In this document: in pieces, positions 11,605 to 21,828 of the stretch
Position numbering within the stretch: position 1 is the first letter of the stretch
How the letters are laid out: the number at the start of each line of letters is the position of its first letter
Assembly (NCBI GenBank): GCA_007026445.1
Contig: VDMD01000100.1
Location: forward strand, 1-64,000
Source of the DNA: Schizophyllum amplum
Lineage: Eukaryota; Basidiomycota; Agaricomycetes; Agaricales; Schizophyllaceae
Reading direction: 5' to 3'
DNA length: 64,000 nt
The notes under the pieces: generated by a model
What the model was told of the DNA's origin: nothing
Databases searched by the model: none
The model's input: only the letters and a program-made list of their open reading frames with translations
Translations under genes and position numbers: made by a program

Positions 11605-11712
11605 CACGCTGCTCGACAGAATATCCGTGCTCACGCTGCTCAACAGGACATCCTTGCTCACGCTGCTCGACAGGATATCAGTGTTCACGCTGCTCGACAG
11701 GATCTGTGCTCC
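11605..11712. repeat. Tandem array, 27-bp unit, about 4 copies
   Basis: Each unit begins with CACGCTGCTCGACAGGATAT and differs from its neighbours at a few bases. First of a run of unrelated arrays that fills 11.6-13.6 kb. Confidence 0.8.
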
Positions 11713-11746
11713 GTGACCGGATCATTGCCTCGCTCGACTGAGTGTT

Positions 11747-11881
11747 TATGTTCATGGGCGTGTCTATGTTCATGGGCGTGTCTATGCTCATGGTCGTGTC
11801 TATGTTCATGGGCGTGTCTATGTTCATGGGCGTGTCTATGTTCATGGGCGTGTCTATGTTCATGGGCGTGTCTGTGTTTAT
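11747..11881. repeat. Tandem array, 18-bp unit, about 7.5 copies
   Basis: Unit TGTTCATGGGCGTGTCTA, nearly perfect; one copy has CTCATGGTC in place of TTCATGGGC. The period is a multiple of three, so both strands give open repetitive frames (FMGVSM on plus, HEHRHA on minus), which I take as a by-product. Confidence 0.85.
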
Positions 11882-12007
11882 GAGCCGGCGCTCGTATGTA
11901 GACGGTGAGCAGGTACGCACGCACGCGTCATGCATCCTGGTACACCACTGACCGGTCTGCATAGTGTTGGAACCGACCAGTACAGTCTGACCCGGTACAG
12001 TCTGCCC

Positions 12008-12160
12008 CGTCCGTGCAGCGTCAACCTATCCGTGCAGCGTTAATTTATCCGTGCAGCGTTGACCTATCCGTGCAACGCTAACCTATCCGTGCAGCGCTAA
12101 CCTATCCGTGCAGCGTTGACCTATCCGTGCAGCGTTGACCTATCCGTGCCGCGCTGACCC
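12008..12160. repeat. Tandem array, 19-bp unit, about 8 copies
   Basis: Unit TATCCGTGCAGCGTTGACC with single-base variants. Followed at about 12168-12212 by two copies of a different 21-bp unit (CTATACAGCCTTGGTACCGG). Confidence 0.85.
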
Positions 12161-12301
12161 GTCTACCTATACAGCCTTGGTACCGGTCTATACAGCCTTG
12201 GTACCGATTCACAGAACCCGCGAAGCTCTCGAAAGCTCCGACATACGTCCCACGAGCTTGAGCTAGCACGGATCGCCCGATGATGCATGATCCCGAGAGC
12301 C

Positions 12302-12424
12302 GTCCTATCAGTGCTCGACGTAGTGGTCCTATCAGTGCTCGTAGTGGTCCTATCAGTGCGCGTGGTGGTTCTACTAGTCAGTCCTCGTAGTGGTCCTATC
12401 AGTGCTCGTAGTGGTCCTGTGATC
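12302..12424. repeat. Tandem array, ~21-bp unit, 5-6 copies
   Basis: Unit GTCCTATCAGTGCTCGTAGT with indels, including a shortened copy around 12360-12385. Confidence 0.75.
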
Positions 12425-12510
12425 CCACCGGGTGTTGCGTGATTGCACCAGTCACCGGCTGTTGCGTGATTGCGCCAGCCACCGGCTGTTGCGTGATTGC
12501 ACCAGTGGCG
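12425..12510. repeat. Tandem array, 27-bp unit, 3 copies
   Basis: Unit with core GGCTGTTGCGTGATTGCACC repeated three times; the first copy has GGGTGTT. Confidence 0.8.
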
Positions 12511-12618
12511 CTATCGCATGCACCGCGCGTGTATGTATACACCTTCCCAACTGGTAAGCAAAGCTCTGTCCTTCTACCGATGCGAACAGTTCAGGCTCAT
12601 CTGATGACCTATGTAGCG

Positions 12619-12705
12619 CTATCAGATGGGTGCCGGCGTGCTAGCAGATGGGTGCCGGCGTGCTAGCAGATGGGTGCCGGCGTGCTAGCAGATGGGTGCC
12701 GGCGC
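12619..12705. repeat. Tandem array, 22-bp unit, 4 copies
   Basis: Unit core AGCAGATGGGTGCCGGCGTG, almost identical copies. The CAGATG core also recurs at 7.7-7.86 kb in dispersed form. Confidence 0.85.
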
Positions 12706-12756
12706 GCTCAGAGCTGCGAGTCGGCCCCTTCGTCGTTCCGCTAGCTGCTAATCACT

Positions 12757-12886
12757 GTATAGGTACGGACATATTGCATAGGTACGGACATATTGCATAG
12801 GTACGGACATATTGCATAGGTACGGACATATTGCATAGGTACGGACATTGCATAGGTACGGACATTGCATAGGTACGGACATTCTT
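12757..12886. repeat. Tandem array, 19-bp then 17-bp units, about 7 copies
   Basis: Unit GCATAGGTACGGACATATT in the first copies; later copies lose two bases (GGACATT). The switch in unit length inside one array suggests expansion from a mutated copy. Confidence 0.85.
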
Positions 12887-13020
12887 TCAGAATCCGGACG
12901 TCCCTACCCCCAGAAATTGGCTTTCTTCCCGAACGCGCGTGGTGATGCCTGATATTCTCGCAGCGCATCGCACCTTTGTAGGTGCTGCCGCCATACTTCG
13001 GAATGCATCCACCGTGACCG

Positions 13021-13108
13021 CGTTCTTCCATCGCACCTTCGCATTCTTCTATCGCACCTTCGCATTGTTCCATCGCACCGTCGCATTCTTCCATCGCACC
13101 TTCGCATC
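13021..13108. repeat. Tandem array, 21-bp unit, about 4 copies
   Basis: Unit TTCTTCCATCGCACCTTCGC with minor variants. Confidence 0.75.
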
Positions 13109-13314
13109 CGCCGCCTCCTCTTTCTCCCTCCCTCCTTCCCTCGTCCCTCTCCGTGTCCCTTCTCCCTTCCCTCTCATCCCTCTCCTCGTCCCTCGCCTCT
13201 CATCCCTCTCCACCCTCCCACGTCCATCGACCCATCGCCAACCTTATGATCGCATTCACGAATCACGCTGTACTGTACCTTGTTCCCAAATAGGAAACCC
13301 TTGTTGGTTGATTG

Positions 13315-13441
13315 AGCTGATCCCATTGTCCCCGCTGATCCCATGGTTCCCGCTGATCCCATTGGTCGCGCTGATCCCATTGTTCGCGCTGATCCCATTG
13401 TTCGCGCTGATCCCAATGTTCGCACTGATGCTATTGTTTGC
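13315..13441. repeat. Tandem array, 18-bp unit, about 7 copies
   Basis: Unit GCTGATCCCATTGTTCGC, decaying towards the right. A weaker array of CCTTGATAGCCTCTTC-like units follows at about 13476-13530. Confidence 0.8.
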
Positions 13442-13740
13442 GGATCAAAATAATCAAAAATTCTTCTTCCGCTTGATAGCCTCTTCTCCCGCCTTGATAG
13501 CTTCTGACCCCGCCTTGATAGCCTGATAGCCTCGCCATCATCATCACTCATCATCACCAACGAGAAGCGACGGAACAATTACTCGCATCGTCATCACAAA
13601 GTGTTCCGTCGACTACATATCGCATCTCCCATCTTCGTCGCAGTACCCATCTTCGTCCGATGACAGCCCTCCGACTCATCCCATGGCGCCTCCATCGGCT
13701 CGAACTGCCATCCCATCGACCCATCCCGAACCGCACCCCC

Positions 13741-15252
13741 TTACTTCGAACTCGTCCTACTGTATTCTATCCCTGCGAGTTGCTCGCCCCCAGACGCGAC
13801 CACCTCCCCATCCACGTCCAAAGCACCCCACGGCAGCGTCGCGTCCGTCATCCCGTGACCTTCCGCGTCTTCGCCCGCACCCTCGGTCCTCTGCACAAAC
13901 ACCCTCGTCCTATCCTTCAACTGCGGCGCCCCGTGCGAGAAGAACGGCTTCGAGAGGACTTGGAGTTTGTAGAGTGGGACGTAGGAGGGTTGGGTAGGCT
14001 GCGCGGCGGGTTGGGTAGGCCGAGCTGGCTGCGCGGCGACAGGTGGGGCGGCAGGTTGCGAAGGCTGCGCGGCATGTTGAGCTGGCTGAGCAGCGGCGAG
14101 AGGAGGGGCGGCGGGTGGGGCAGCGGGTTGAGGCGGCGGAATTGCAGGATGGGCTAGCGGAGCTGGGGCAGAAGAGACATCGCTGGAAGGCGCCGAGGCG
14201 GGAGGAACGCTTGGAGAGGCAGAGGCGGGAGGAACGCTTGGAGAGGCGGAGGCGGGAGGGACTGGAGTCTGTCCAGCCATTGGAGGCGCTATAGTCTGAT
14301 CAGCCGGAGAAGGCCCGGTCGAGGAAGAAGGAGGAGGAGCCGCTGGAGAAGACGTGGCAGGAGTCGGTGAAGAAGACGTAGCAGGAACCATCGGAGAATG
14401 CGTAGTAGGAGCCGTAGCAGGAGAGGTCGAGGAAGAATCCGTAGTTGCAGAAGGAGCCGAAGCCCCCGAAGTCGCTTTCAATGCGGCAGCCATCTTGATC
14501 GGCCACCCAGTCGCGGCGGCACCATTCGTAGCCATCCCACCCTCGCCACGCGCCATCCCGTTCGCATCAACCTCCTTCTCCTTCGCCACGCTGCCGAACG
14601 ACGAGACACCGAAGGGCCGTGCGAGCGCATCGTGGAGGCGGGCGACGAGGGCGCGGTCTTCGGCTTCTCGGGTGGCGAGATCTTCGCCCTCTCTAGTGGA
14701 GAAATCTTCGGGGTCTGCGCTGGCATTCGACGCGTCGGGATGTCCACGACCCGTGCTCTGAGAAGAGTCGCTCTGGGCATCGTCCTGAGTGGCCGGTCGA
14801 GCGAAAAGAGACGTCCTCGTCTGTGTCGATGGTGCAGAGGGTGTAGAATCGGAAGACGTAGCAGTTCCTGGGGTGCCAGATACCTTCAGTTTTCCGAAAT
14901 CAAACGGCGTGCTGGTCTTCAAGACATCGACGTGCCCGACGGCGATCCATTGGCCGTTGACGCTCACATCGCCGCCCGGTGTACCGACACCGACAACAGA
15001 GCCGACAGCGGATGCGGCAGCGGAGGCGATTGAGGCGATCGAAGAAGAGGCAGCAGAGGCGAGAGACGATGAAGCGGGAACGGCAGCAGCGGAAGGACTC
15101 GTAGATTCTGGTGCTCGCTGAGCTGCTTGAGACGTAGATCCTGGCGTCCCGGCTTGGAACGCCAACGTGATAGACCGCTTCTGGCTGTGGTTGACGAGAA
15201 GGGCGTACGCAGGGCTGTGGTAGACGTCTGTGACGAAGACGAGGTCCTTCAT
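13741..15252 (-). CDS. Pro/Ala/Ser-rich protein of unknown function (5' end incomplete)
   Basis: Open minus frame of about 500 residues with an ordered N-terminal part (MKDLVFVTDVYHSPAYALLV, then VNGQWIAVGHVDVL and FDFGKLKVSG), a long disordered middle dominated by Ala, Pro, Ser and Gln, and an ordered tail with YKLQVLSKPFFSHGAPQL. The frame is open upstream to about 15370 and there encodes a hydrophobic run (SVSLTAALLLLP) followed by a basic stretch, which looks like a secretion signal and its cleavage region. No in-frame ATG precedes that run, so a first exon ending in a phase-1 donor is probably missing from the model, and the ATG at 15252 is likely internal. The LPxP-type proline runs resemble linkers. 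I cannot assign a family. Confidence 0.6.
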   Translation of the reverse strand: MKDLVFVTDVYHSPAYALLVNHSQKRSITLAFQAGTPGSTSQAAQRAPESTSPSAAAVPASSSLASAASSSIASIASAAASAVGSVVGVGTPGGDVSVNGQWIAVGHVDVLKTSTPFDFGKLKVSGTPGTATSSDSTPSAPSTQTRTSLFARPATQDDAQSDSSQSTGRGHPDASNASADPEDFSTREGEDLATREAEDRALVARLHDALARPFGVSSFGSVAKEKEVDANGMARGEGGMATNGAAATGWPIKMAAALKATSGASAPSATTDSSSTSPATAPTTHSPMVPATSSSPTPATSSPAAPPPSSSTGPSPADQTIAPPMAGQTPVPPASASPSVPPASASPSVPPASAPSSDVSSAPAPLAHPAIPPPQPAAPPAAPPLAAAQPAQHAAQPSQPAAPPVAAQPARPTQPAAQPTQPSYVPLYKLQVLSKPFFSHGAPQLKDRTRVFVQRTEGAGEDAEGHGMTDATLPWGALDVDGEVVASGGEQLAGIEYSRTSSK

Positions 15253-15568
15253 GTCGTCGTAGACGCGTTCGGCGAGTTTGCGTTTGCAGGCGCCAGGGAG
15301 TGACGTGCGAGTTGTGGTGGGGAGAAGAAGGAGGGCGGCTGTAAGAGAGACGGAGGCGGGATCAAGAGGAATACGCGAGGGTGGTGAAAAAGATCATGAG
15401 ATGGCGATGGGTTTATGTATTAGAGAGCGATCCATTGCCGCAGCGAAATGAACGAGTACGCACTCGCGCCATCGCCCATTTCCCATCTGCCTTTCAGTGC
15501 ACATTCTGCGATCTGCGGGACCTTTCTGTACTTATGTGAGTCAGTGGCCGCTTTCTCGTGTTGCATCT

Positions 15569-15853
15569 CTACACGCACATCTGTATATCTGAGCTCAGGT
15601 CCATCTGCCGCACGCCGTCCGACGAGACCACAAACTCCCCCGTGGACGGACTCGTTGTTGGCGATGGCGGTCGAAGGCCATACTTGTTCGCGAACGCGTC
15701 ATCGTAGACATTGCCTAGCACGTCGAGCTCGCCGTCGTTCTCGCGCACCGTGCCGTAGTCGCCGACCTTCAGAATATTCGTTGGGTCCCAGTTGGCAAAG
15801 CAGCCGCTCTGCTGGAAAATCAGGTCGACATAGAGCCTCGCAGTGTTGACCAT
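15569..15853 (-). CDS. Small protein with NWDP/VGDYG motifs, function unknown
   Basis: Start chosen at the ATG at 15853, giving 94 residues: an N-terminal block LYVDLIFQQSGCFANWDP, then ILKVGDYGTV, EGxL-type turns and NVYDDAFANKYG. The text is well ordered and looks like the N-terminal domain of a longer fungal protein family whose members I only vaguely recall, so I give no name. It stops soon after a Ser/Pro-rich linker, so it may be a truncated copy, or a 3' exon may lie beyond 15569. No secretion signal or membrane segment. Confidence 0.5.
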   Translation of the reverse strand: MVNTARLYVDLIFQQSGCFANWDPTNILKVGDYGTVRENDGELDVLGNVYDDAFANKYGLRPPSPTTSPSTGEFVVSSDGVRQMDLSSDIQMCV

Positions 15854-16174
15854 GGTGGTAGGAAGCAAGAGGCGGTACCGAGAAAAGCGGATAAAGGTGA
15901 CGGGAAGTGACGAGTGACGCGTGGGCGGCAGAGAGCATCAGGATGGCACCAAATCGGGACAATGCCATTGTCAGGGGCTCGGAGAGTCGGCCCGGTCTTG
16001 ATGATCGGCCAACCTTAACCCCGCACGGTACCTTGTCTCGAACGTTGATGTTCGAACCTCGCGACACCCCCTTACGCGCTTTGTACCTCCGTGAGACCCC
16101 CTCCGACCCCAAATGGGACCACAGCGTGATAGATATACGGCCCTGCTCGCCTTGAAGGACGAAGAGGTGTGTTC

Positions 16175-19100
16175 ATGTGCCGTTCCCCGTCGCCACACGT
16201 GTTGACTTCTGCATTCCCCCTTCCCCCCTTTCGCTGACTGTCCCCCTCCCGCTTGTTACCGCCAATACTAGATATCTCGCTTGGAACTTCTAGCTCAGGC
16301 CCATACAGCCCGCTCTGCGCACCTTCAAACCCGCCTACTCGCTACCCTCGACATCCTCGATACCGTACGCGCTGAGGCCGCTAGTGATGTTGCAGCTCTG
16401 CGCGCCTCCCAGGCGGCGCTTTCCGCAAAGCTTATGAGCTCAAGGGAAGCTGCTCGTTCAGCTGAGGCCGAGCGAAACGACCTGCAAGATGCCGTGCAGA
16501 AACTTGTTCATCGAGGTGCGTTGACCCTCTAGCCGGCGCTTATCACCAATGATTGACATCACATGATCTCTTTGCAGTTGAGGCAAATCACGATTTTGCA
16601 TCGTGGCCATGTCAGCGGATGCGCTGCACGGCGCTTGTCGGTGAGTATCTTCTCAGGCTCACGGAGATGAATACTGAACTGGAGATCTTCTCAGAACCGA
16701 TCAAAGTCGAAGGCGCTACGCATACCACTGCCGAAAGCAATTTGTTCACCTTCGCCTCCCACCAAATATCGTCTCTCCGCATGGAACGGGACGCAGAGCG
16801 TCATGCACACACCCTAACCAAGCAACGTGTCATTGAACTGGAGGCGGCAGTCGCAAGACGAGACGCCGAGCTGGACGCGTGTGTCGCAGGGCATACGCAT
16901 ACCCACACGGCTTGTCCGTCCTCGTCATCCACCGCCAAACGATCCAGGACGCAACCGGAGCATGTAGTTGCCTTCCTTGACGTGAATTTTGTAAATAATC
17001 GCGCTCTGGAAGACGAGGTTCGGGCGCTCTCACAGCAGGTGAGTGGCATGCCTGATATATATCCACTTGTCTTCTAAAGCACCTCTTTATAGCTTGAACG
17101 CGAGAAGAGGAGGCAGAGGCAGAGGCCGACAGACTCACCTACACCATCCACGTCTACGCCGCTCTCCGAACCTGACGTGCCATCCCCGACCCTCACTGAG
17201 ATGCCCGTGCCAAGGAACGACGTCCTCACGTCCAAGGTTGACTCAAGGAAGGACGCCCATCGAACAAAGATGTCCGCACTCTCGGACATGCAGCGCATGA
17301 TTGACTCGTTTGCCTCCGCTATCGACGGGTTCGCGCTCGAGCGGCAGCAGCTGGTACGTTGTTTGAGTTTGTTTGGCTTTGTTTAGCCGCTGACGTCGAC
17401 GCTGCAGGGCAAAGCGTCAAGGCAGCGCAAGTCGCGGTCGCCTACCCGCCACCGACGACCGACTACCCCGCGACCTTCTTCACCAACACCTCCTTCATCT
17501 CCGACCCGGCTGGCGTCTCATGCTCATAGGTCCTCTCCCGAACGATCATCATCGCCAATCCGGTCGACCACGCCAACCCGCCATCGTCGGTCGCCTTCAG
17601 TCAACCGATCTGCGTCTCCAACAAGACTTCCTTCTTCACAGCGAGGCTCCTCATCCCACTCAGATTCTACGCAGCGACTCCTGACGTCATCGAATGTCAC
17701 TGTTCAGCCGACGGGCCAAGGCTCTCGCACATCGCGCGAAGGAAGTCCTCGCCGATCGGCATTTTCGCAGGAAAGGAAGAGACAACAGATGTCGGACTCC
17801 GGGGACCCAACACGCACGCAGAGTAAGCTCGCATCAGACAACGTGAAATTGTCTCCAGAACCAAACTCTTCGCCGCGGTCGCCAAAAAAAGACCCGCTCT
17901 CGCCAGACAAGGCCCCACCTGAGTACCAGGCTGACGGCGCCCACTCCGACCTTAACCGCATCCCCGACCTCACCGCCGACCTCATCAACCTCCGCGAAGA
18001 ACTCGATAGTGTACGCAACGACCTCGCCTCCGCGCGGGGGAAGCTGGCGCCCGCTCTGCGCGAGCTCGGGGACGTCCGTGACGACTTGGAAAGGGTGGAA
18101 AAGGATCTGGAGCGGGCGAAGAGGGACGGCGGGCGAGCCAAAGCGGAGTCGGAGACGGCGCGGCAAGAGGCGGAGAAGACCCGGCGCGAGCTCAGCGCGG
18201 TCCGCGTAGACCTCGAGCGTGTGCAGGGCGAGCTCGAGCGCGTCTTGACGGACAACAGCCGCCTCATCATTGACCTCGAACGCGCTAACACGCAAAATCA
18301 GCGCCTGCCGGAGGACCACGGCCGTCTTGCTGCGCAACTGGAGAGCCAGCACCGCGATGGCGAGCGTATACGACGGGATCTTGAGCGCGCGAGCGATGAA
18401 GCGCAACATTTCGCGACTGAGAACCATCGCCTAACTGCTGAGAACGAGCGCCTGCGCGAGGTTCTCGGGCGAGATAGTGCGGACGAGGTGCTGCTGGGGA
18501 TGAGTGAGGGAGAAGCAAGTCGGCGCGGCGACCGTCAGAATGGTGGCTCGAGCCACAGTCGCAGCACGAGTGGAAGTGGGAGCAGTCTTAGTCTCACATC
18601 GCGTGGCGTCGCAGATGCGTTACTAGCCAGCGAGGGGATACGGCGTGTTGCAGCTCTAGGCGGGGAGCATGATGCGCACCCGACTGGGCACGAGGAAGAT
18701 GGCGCAGTCCTTGGTAGTAGGGGGTTCCGCACGCCCTCGCCACCTCCCACTTGGCGTTCCGAGTCGTCTACCGGAAGACATTCGTTGCCGATGCGGCGAC
18801 CGTCCTCGTCCGGAGGACGACCAGCTGCATCTGGTAGTCGACGCTCATCGCTGAGGGATCGGCCGCCGACACCGGCTCGACCGTCATTGGCGCCCTCACC
18901 CGCCACATCGCCTGTAGTGACTGCAGAAGTCAGACCGTCGCACGCACGCACTTCGTCTGCGTCACGTATCACGCCCTCCTCACGCGCTATGTCCTCCTTC
19001 GCGCATGCCGCAACGTCGTTCGCGCCTTCGACAGCGCATCCTACGCCTTCCTTCGCGCATGTTCTTGCGTCCACGCCGCCGCCAAGCAACGTATCCCAGC

Positions 19101-19525
19101 CATCGCTACTCAGCAGCCCGATATCCCTGCATCCCCTGCATCCCACTACACCCATTCATATCGCTTCTGCTTCGATAGCACGGTCTCGTTCAAACTCGGA
19201 CCAGTGCAACAACCGCACGCCGCCGACACGCGAAGGATCGGCAGAACCTTACGCCTCTCTGTCGTCCCGTCATCTTCCTCCTGCACCGCCTTCGACTCCG
19301 CCTAACTTCCTTGACGAGGAGGACGGCGAGATGTCGATGGAGCTCGCCACGCCGTTGCTGCCGACGACCATGCTCGTGTCCGAGTTGGACCTTCCGACTA
19401 TAGAGGTGGGAGGGGGCGATGTTCCAGGTGGCATAGGCTCAAGCACCAGCTCGCGTGACTCTCTCGGCTCTGTCGAACCGCTGGATCTTCCACCGTCGTT
19501 GCGGCCCCGTGCTGGTTCGCGGTAG
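16175..19525 (+). CDS. Large coiled-coil protein with RS/SP-rich linkers
   Basis: Multi-exon gene. Proposed exons: 16175-16198 (uncertain), 16272-16515, 16578-17038, 17093-17353, 17408-19525, all in phase. A further in-frame 54-nt intron (GTGAGT...TCAG) may lie in exon 3 around 16641-16694. The protein has three coiled-coil parts: the first exons (DTVRAEAASDVAALRASQAA), the third exon (RALEDEVRALSQQ) and a long heptad region encoded at 17960-18480 (LREELDSVRNDLASARGKLA onward, about 170 residues). Between and after them are SP/RS-rich stretches (RSRSPTRHRR) and a Ser/Thr/Pro-rich C-terminal third with an acidic DEEDGEMSMEL patch. This plan suits a scaffold or cytoskeleton-linked protein; no family name can be supported. 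The first exon and start are the weakest part. Confidence 0.7.
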
Positions 19526-20072
19526 ATGCACATAGGCGTATGTCTGACCCTCACCTTGATACGCTGCCTATTTCTTGGTTTACGGACGAGGACTGCGTCG
19601 ATGTACGTCGCCTGTTTACATATGATCTCGTGTAGTCATTCTGCTTTGTTCTCCCTTGTTGTGCGTGCTACAGTCTATCGCTACATGTTTGCTACTATTC
19701 AGTGTCGTGTACCGTCTTCACTCGCTATACACTTGCTATGTTGTGTGTATGCTCCCTAGCAGATACGACATAACCAGCAATGTACATTACTTTCAAGGCC
19801 AATGCCTATAGACGGTTGCGGCATAAGTAGGTACTCCCCATGTGTCAACCTCAATATTTGCTGTGGTCGCTACGCCAACTTCGTTTACAGTGCCCAAAAG
19901 CACAACTACCAAAGGCGTCTCCTGAGACTCCCGGTGGGGCCAACCAATAAGTAGGCTCATCACACTGAGATTCAGTCAACGTAAACAACAGGAAAACGTA
20001 CTAAGTACTCACCGAAAGTTTTGTAAGTAGACCTGAGGCGTCGACAACCGTCCTGCAACCATCGGATGGCTA
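19526..20072. other. Convergent intergenic region
   Basis: Lies between the 3' ends of the coiled-coil gene and F-box1. T-rich, no gene seen; should hold both polyadenylation regions. Confidence 0.45.
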
Positions 20073-21500
20073 TTACAGCTCGAGATACTGCAGTACCTGC
20101 ACTTTTCGTAATGAAAAAGGATACGCCTCCTCTCTCGAAGCCACCATCCCATATAGCGCAATTCGGATCTCCTCTGGCAGTTCATCACGTGGGTAGAACC
20201 TGAGCGAGAGCTTCGTGAGCTCAGGTAAGAGACACTGCGAGTCCTCGATACAGTTCATCCGGGAGAAGAGCTCCGCGGTCAACAACGGTGGAGACCCTGG
20301 CGCATCTACTATGCGTAGCTCGCGCAGCCTGTCCAGCCGTTCCAAGCAGTGTAGAAAAGTCTCTTGGTCCTCCGGTGATTCGATCAAGCTGAGAGTGAGT
20401 CGCCGCAAGGATTGGTTGGGCAACTGACGTGATGCGAACGCGGACAAGGATACAAAGGGATCTCCGTCCTCGTCGACCACTATCCTTTGCAAGATCACCT
20501 CCTCGAGAACGGGGGCCCTGATGTATCCTAGAATCTCATGACCGCTGTCGGACAGCTCGATCTTGAGCAGAGACGTCATTTTCGTGTACTGGTTTGTTGG
20601 CAGAGGTTGCTCCGAGCGCAAGCGATACAGCTCGACATGGAGAAAGACGAGGGTATCGCTGCAGTACTGGAGGGCAGAGAGTACCGTCGTCGTGGGCAGC
20701 GCGGTCAACGTCAGAGACGTCAGCGACGACAAACGAGGGAATTCGAATGGAGCCCAGATAAACCCTTCGGCTTCGCGTCTGATGCAACGGACCGTTAGAC
20801 GTCTCAGCGTTGACACGCCCCCTAAGAGATTGAGCGGGCGCAGTGTGGAAGGACCCGATAATCGGATATGGGCATCGTCCAGGGCAGGAAGATTGAGGAT
20901 GGGCACCGACTCGAATGTCGCGCAGCTCCCTCTGAGGCTGACAGACTTCCACTGCGCGGCGTACGGTTGCAGCAGTGCGAGAAGCCGAGCGAGGACGTTG
21001 TCGTTCAAGAGTGGATGGAATATGTGAAGCGGTAGCGCTCCGGACAGTGCCGCTTGGTCGAAGACATGTCCGGTGTGGACGATACGCGACGACGGCAGAC
21101 GGACAAGAGAAGATATGCTTGTCCATAGGCGCGGCGTGTTCCGCGCAGCAGCCCGCCATGCGCGACAGACGTGAGATAACGTGTGGGTGGCGAGGAAGGT
21201 CTTATCCGAAGGGCTTTCCACTGCATTTACTAGGTGGCAGAAGATTTCGGACAGTACCTCGAGAGGGAGGCGGCGCACAGGGGATGCGATGGACCGATTG
21301 ATGTCGAGTTGGACGGAGATGCGCATGCGCAACTGCCGAAGTCGCCTGATTTCGGCGAGAAGCTGTCCTGACTCAGAGAACAGTTCGTGCGAGATATCTT
21401 TGATTTCTAGCACTTCTTCATTCGAAGGAACGTAGCCGATACGCTGCAGCTCGAGATTCGCGAGCGACGAAGCTCGTTCGAGGATCGCCTCAGCTTGCAT
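20073..21500 (-). CDS. F-box protein 1 (cluster F-box family)
   Basis: Intact 475-residue frame starting at the ATG at 21500. Order: an N-terminal helix (AEAILERASSLANLELQRIG), a coiled segment (LLAEIRRLRQLRMRISVQLD), the F-box (SPVRRLPLEVLSEIFCHLV, HVCRAWRAAARNTPRLW), then about 330 residues of irregular leucine-rich repeats. Expected role: substrate-binding subunit of an SCF ubiquitin ligase. Closest relative in the window is F-box4 (45048-46544), which shares the opening MQ-helix and lies in opposite orientation on the other side of the SET cluster. The GATATG context of its start is shared with F-box2. Confidence 0.85.
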   Translation of the reverse strand: MQAEAILERASSLANLELQRIGYVPSNEEVLEIKDISHELFSESGQLLAEIRRLRQLRMRISVQLDINRSIASPVRRLPLEVLSEIFCHLVNAVESPSDKTFLATHTLSHVCRAWRAAARNTPRLWTSISSLVRLPSSRIVHTGHVFDQAALSGALPLHIFHPLLNDNVLARLLALLQPYAAQWKSVSLRGSCATFESVPILNLPALDDAHIRLSGPSTLRPLNLLGGVSTLRRLTVRCIRREAEGFIWAPFEFPRLSSLTSLTLTALPTTTVLSALQYCSDTLVFLHVELYRLRSEQPLPTNQYTKMTSLLKIELSDSGHEILGYIRAPVLEEVILQRIVVDEDGDPFVSLSAFASRQLPNQSLRRLTLSLIESPEDQETFLHCLERLDRLRELRIVDAPGSPPLLTAELFSRMNCIEDSQCLLPELTKLSLRFYPRDELPEEIRIALYGMVASREEAYPFSLRKVQVLQYLEL

Positions 21501-21828
21501 ATCCAGCTGTCCCTGTAAAGCATATCATCTTAACTGCGCCTTCAGCCACATGAAGTACATACCCGCGTGGCTTGATGAGCCGCGATTATGCGTGAAGTGC
21601 AGCCGAGGACGACGGTGAAAACCTCGAGCCCTGGTGACGTGACACGAACTGCAAGAATCGGCACGTGGTTATCTTCTCACGTTCCCGTGATTCTAGTTGA
21701 ACTTCCTGTATCGTTATACTGGATAAGCGTCGGGACCGTTCTGACAAGAGATTACATTGAGTTCAGTAGAACGCTCCTTCCCATCGTGATACCATAATTT
21801 ATTACACAGCACTATGCCGCTTCATGAT

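Noticed and set aside
11605..12886. CRISPR-like array
   Set aside because: Units are tandem without spacers, each array has a different unit, and the genome is eukaryotic.
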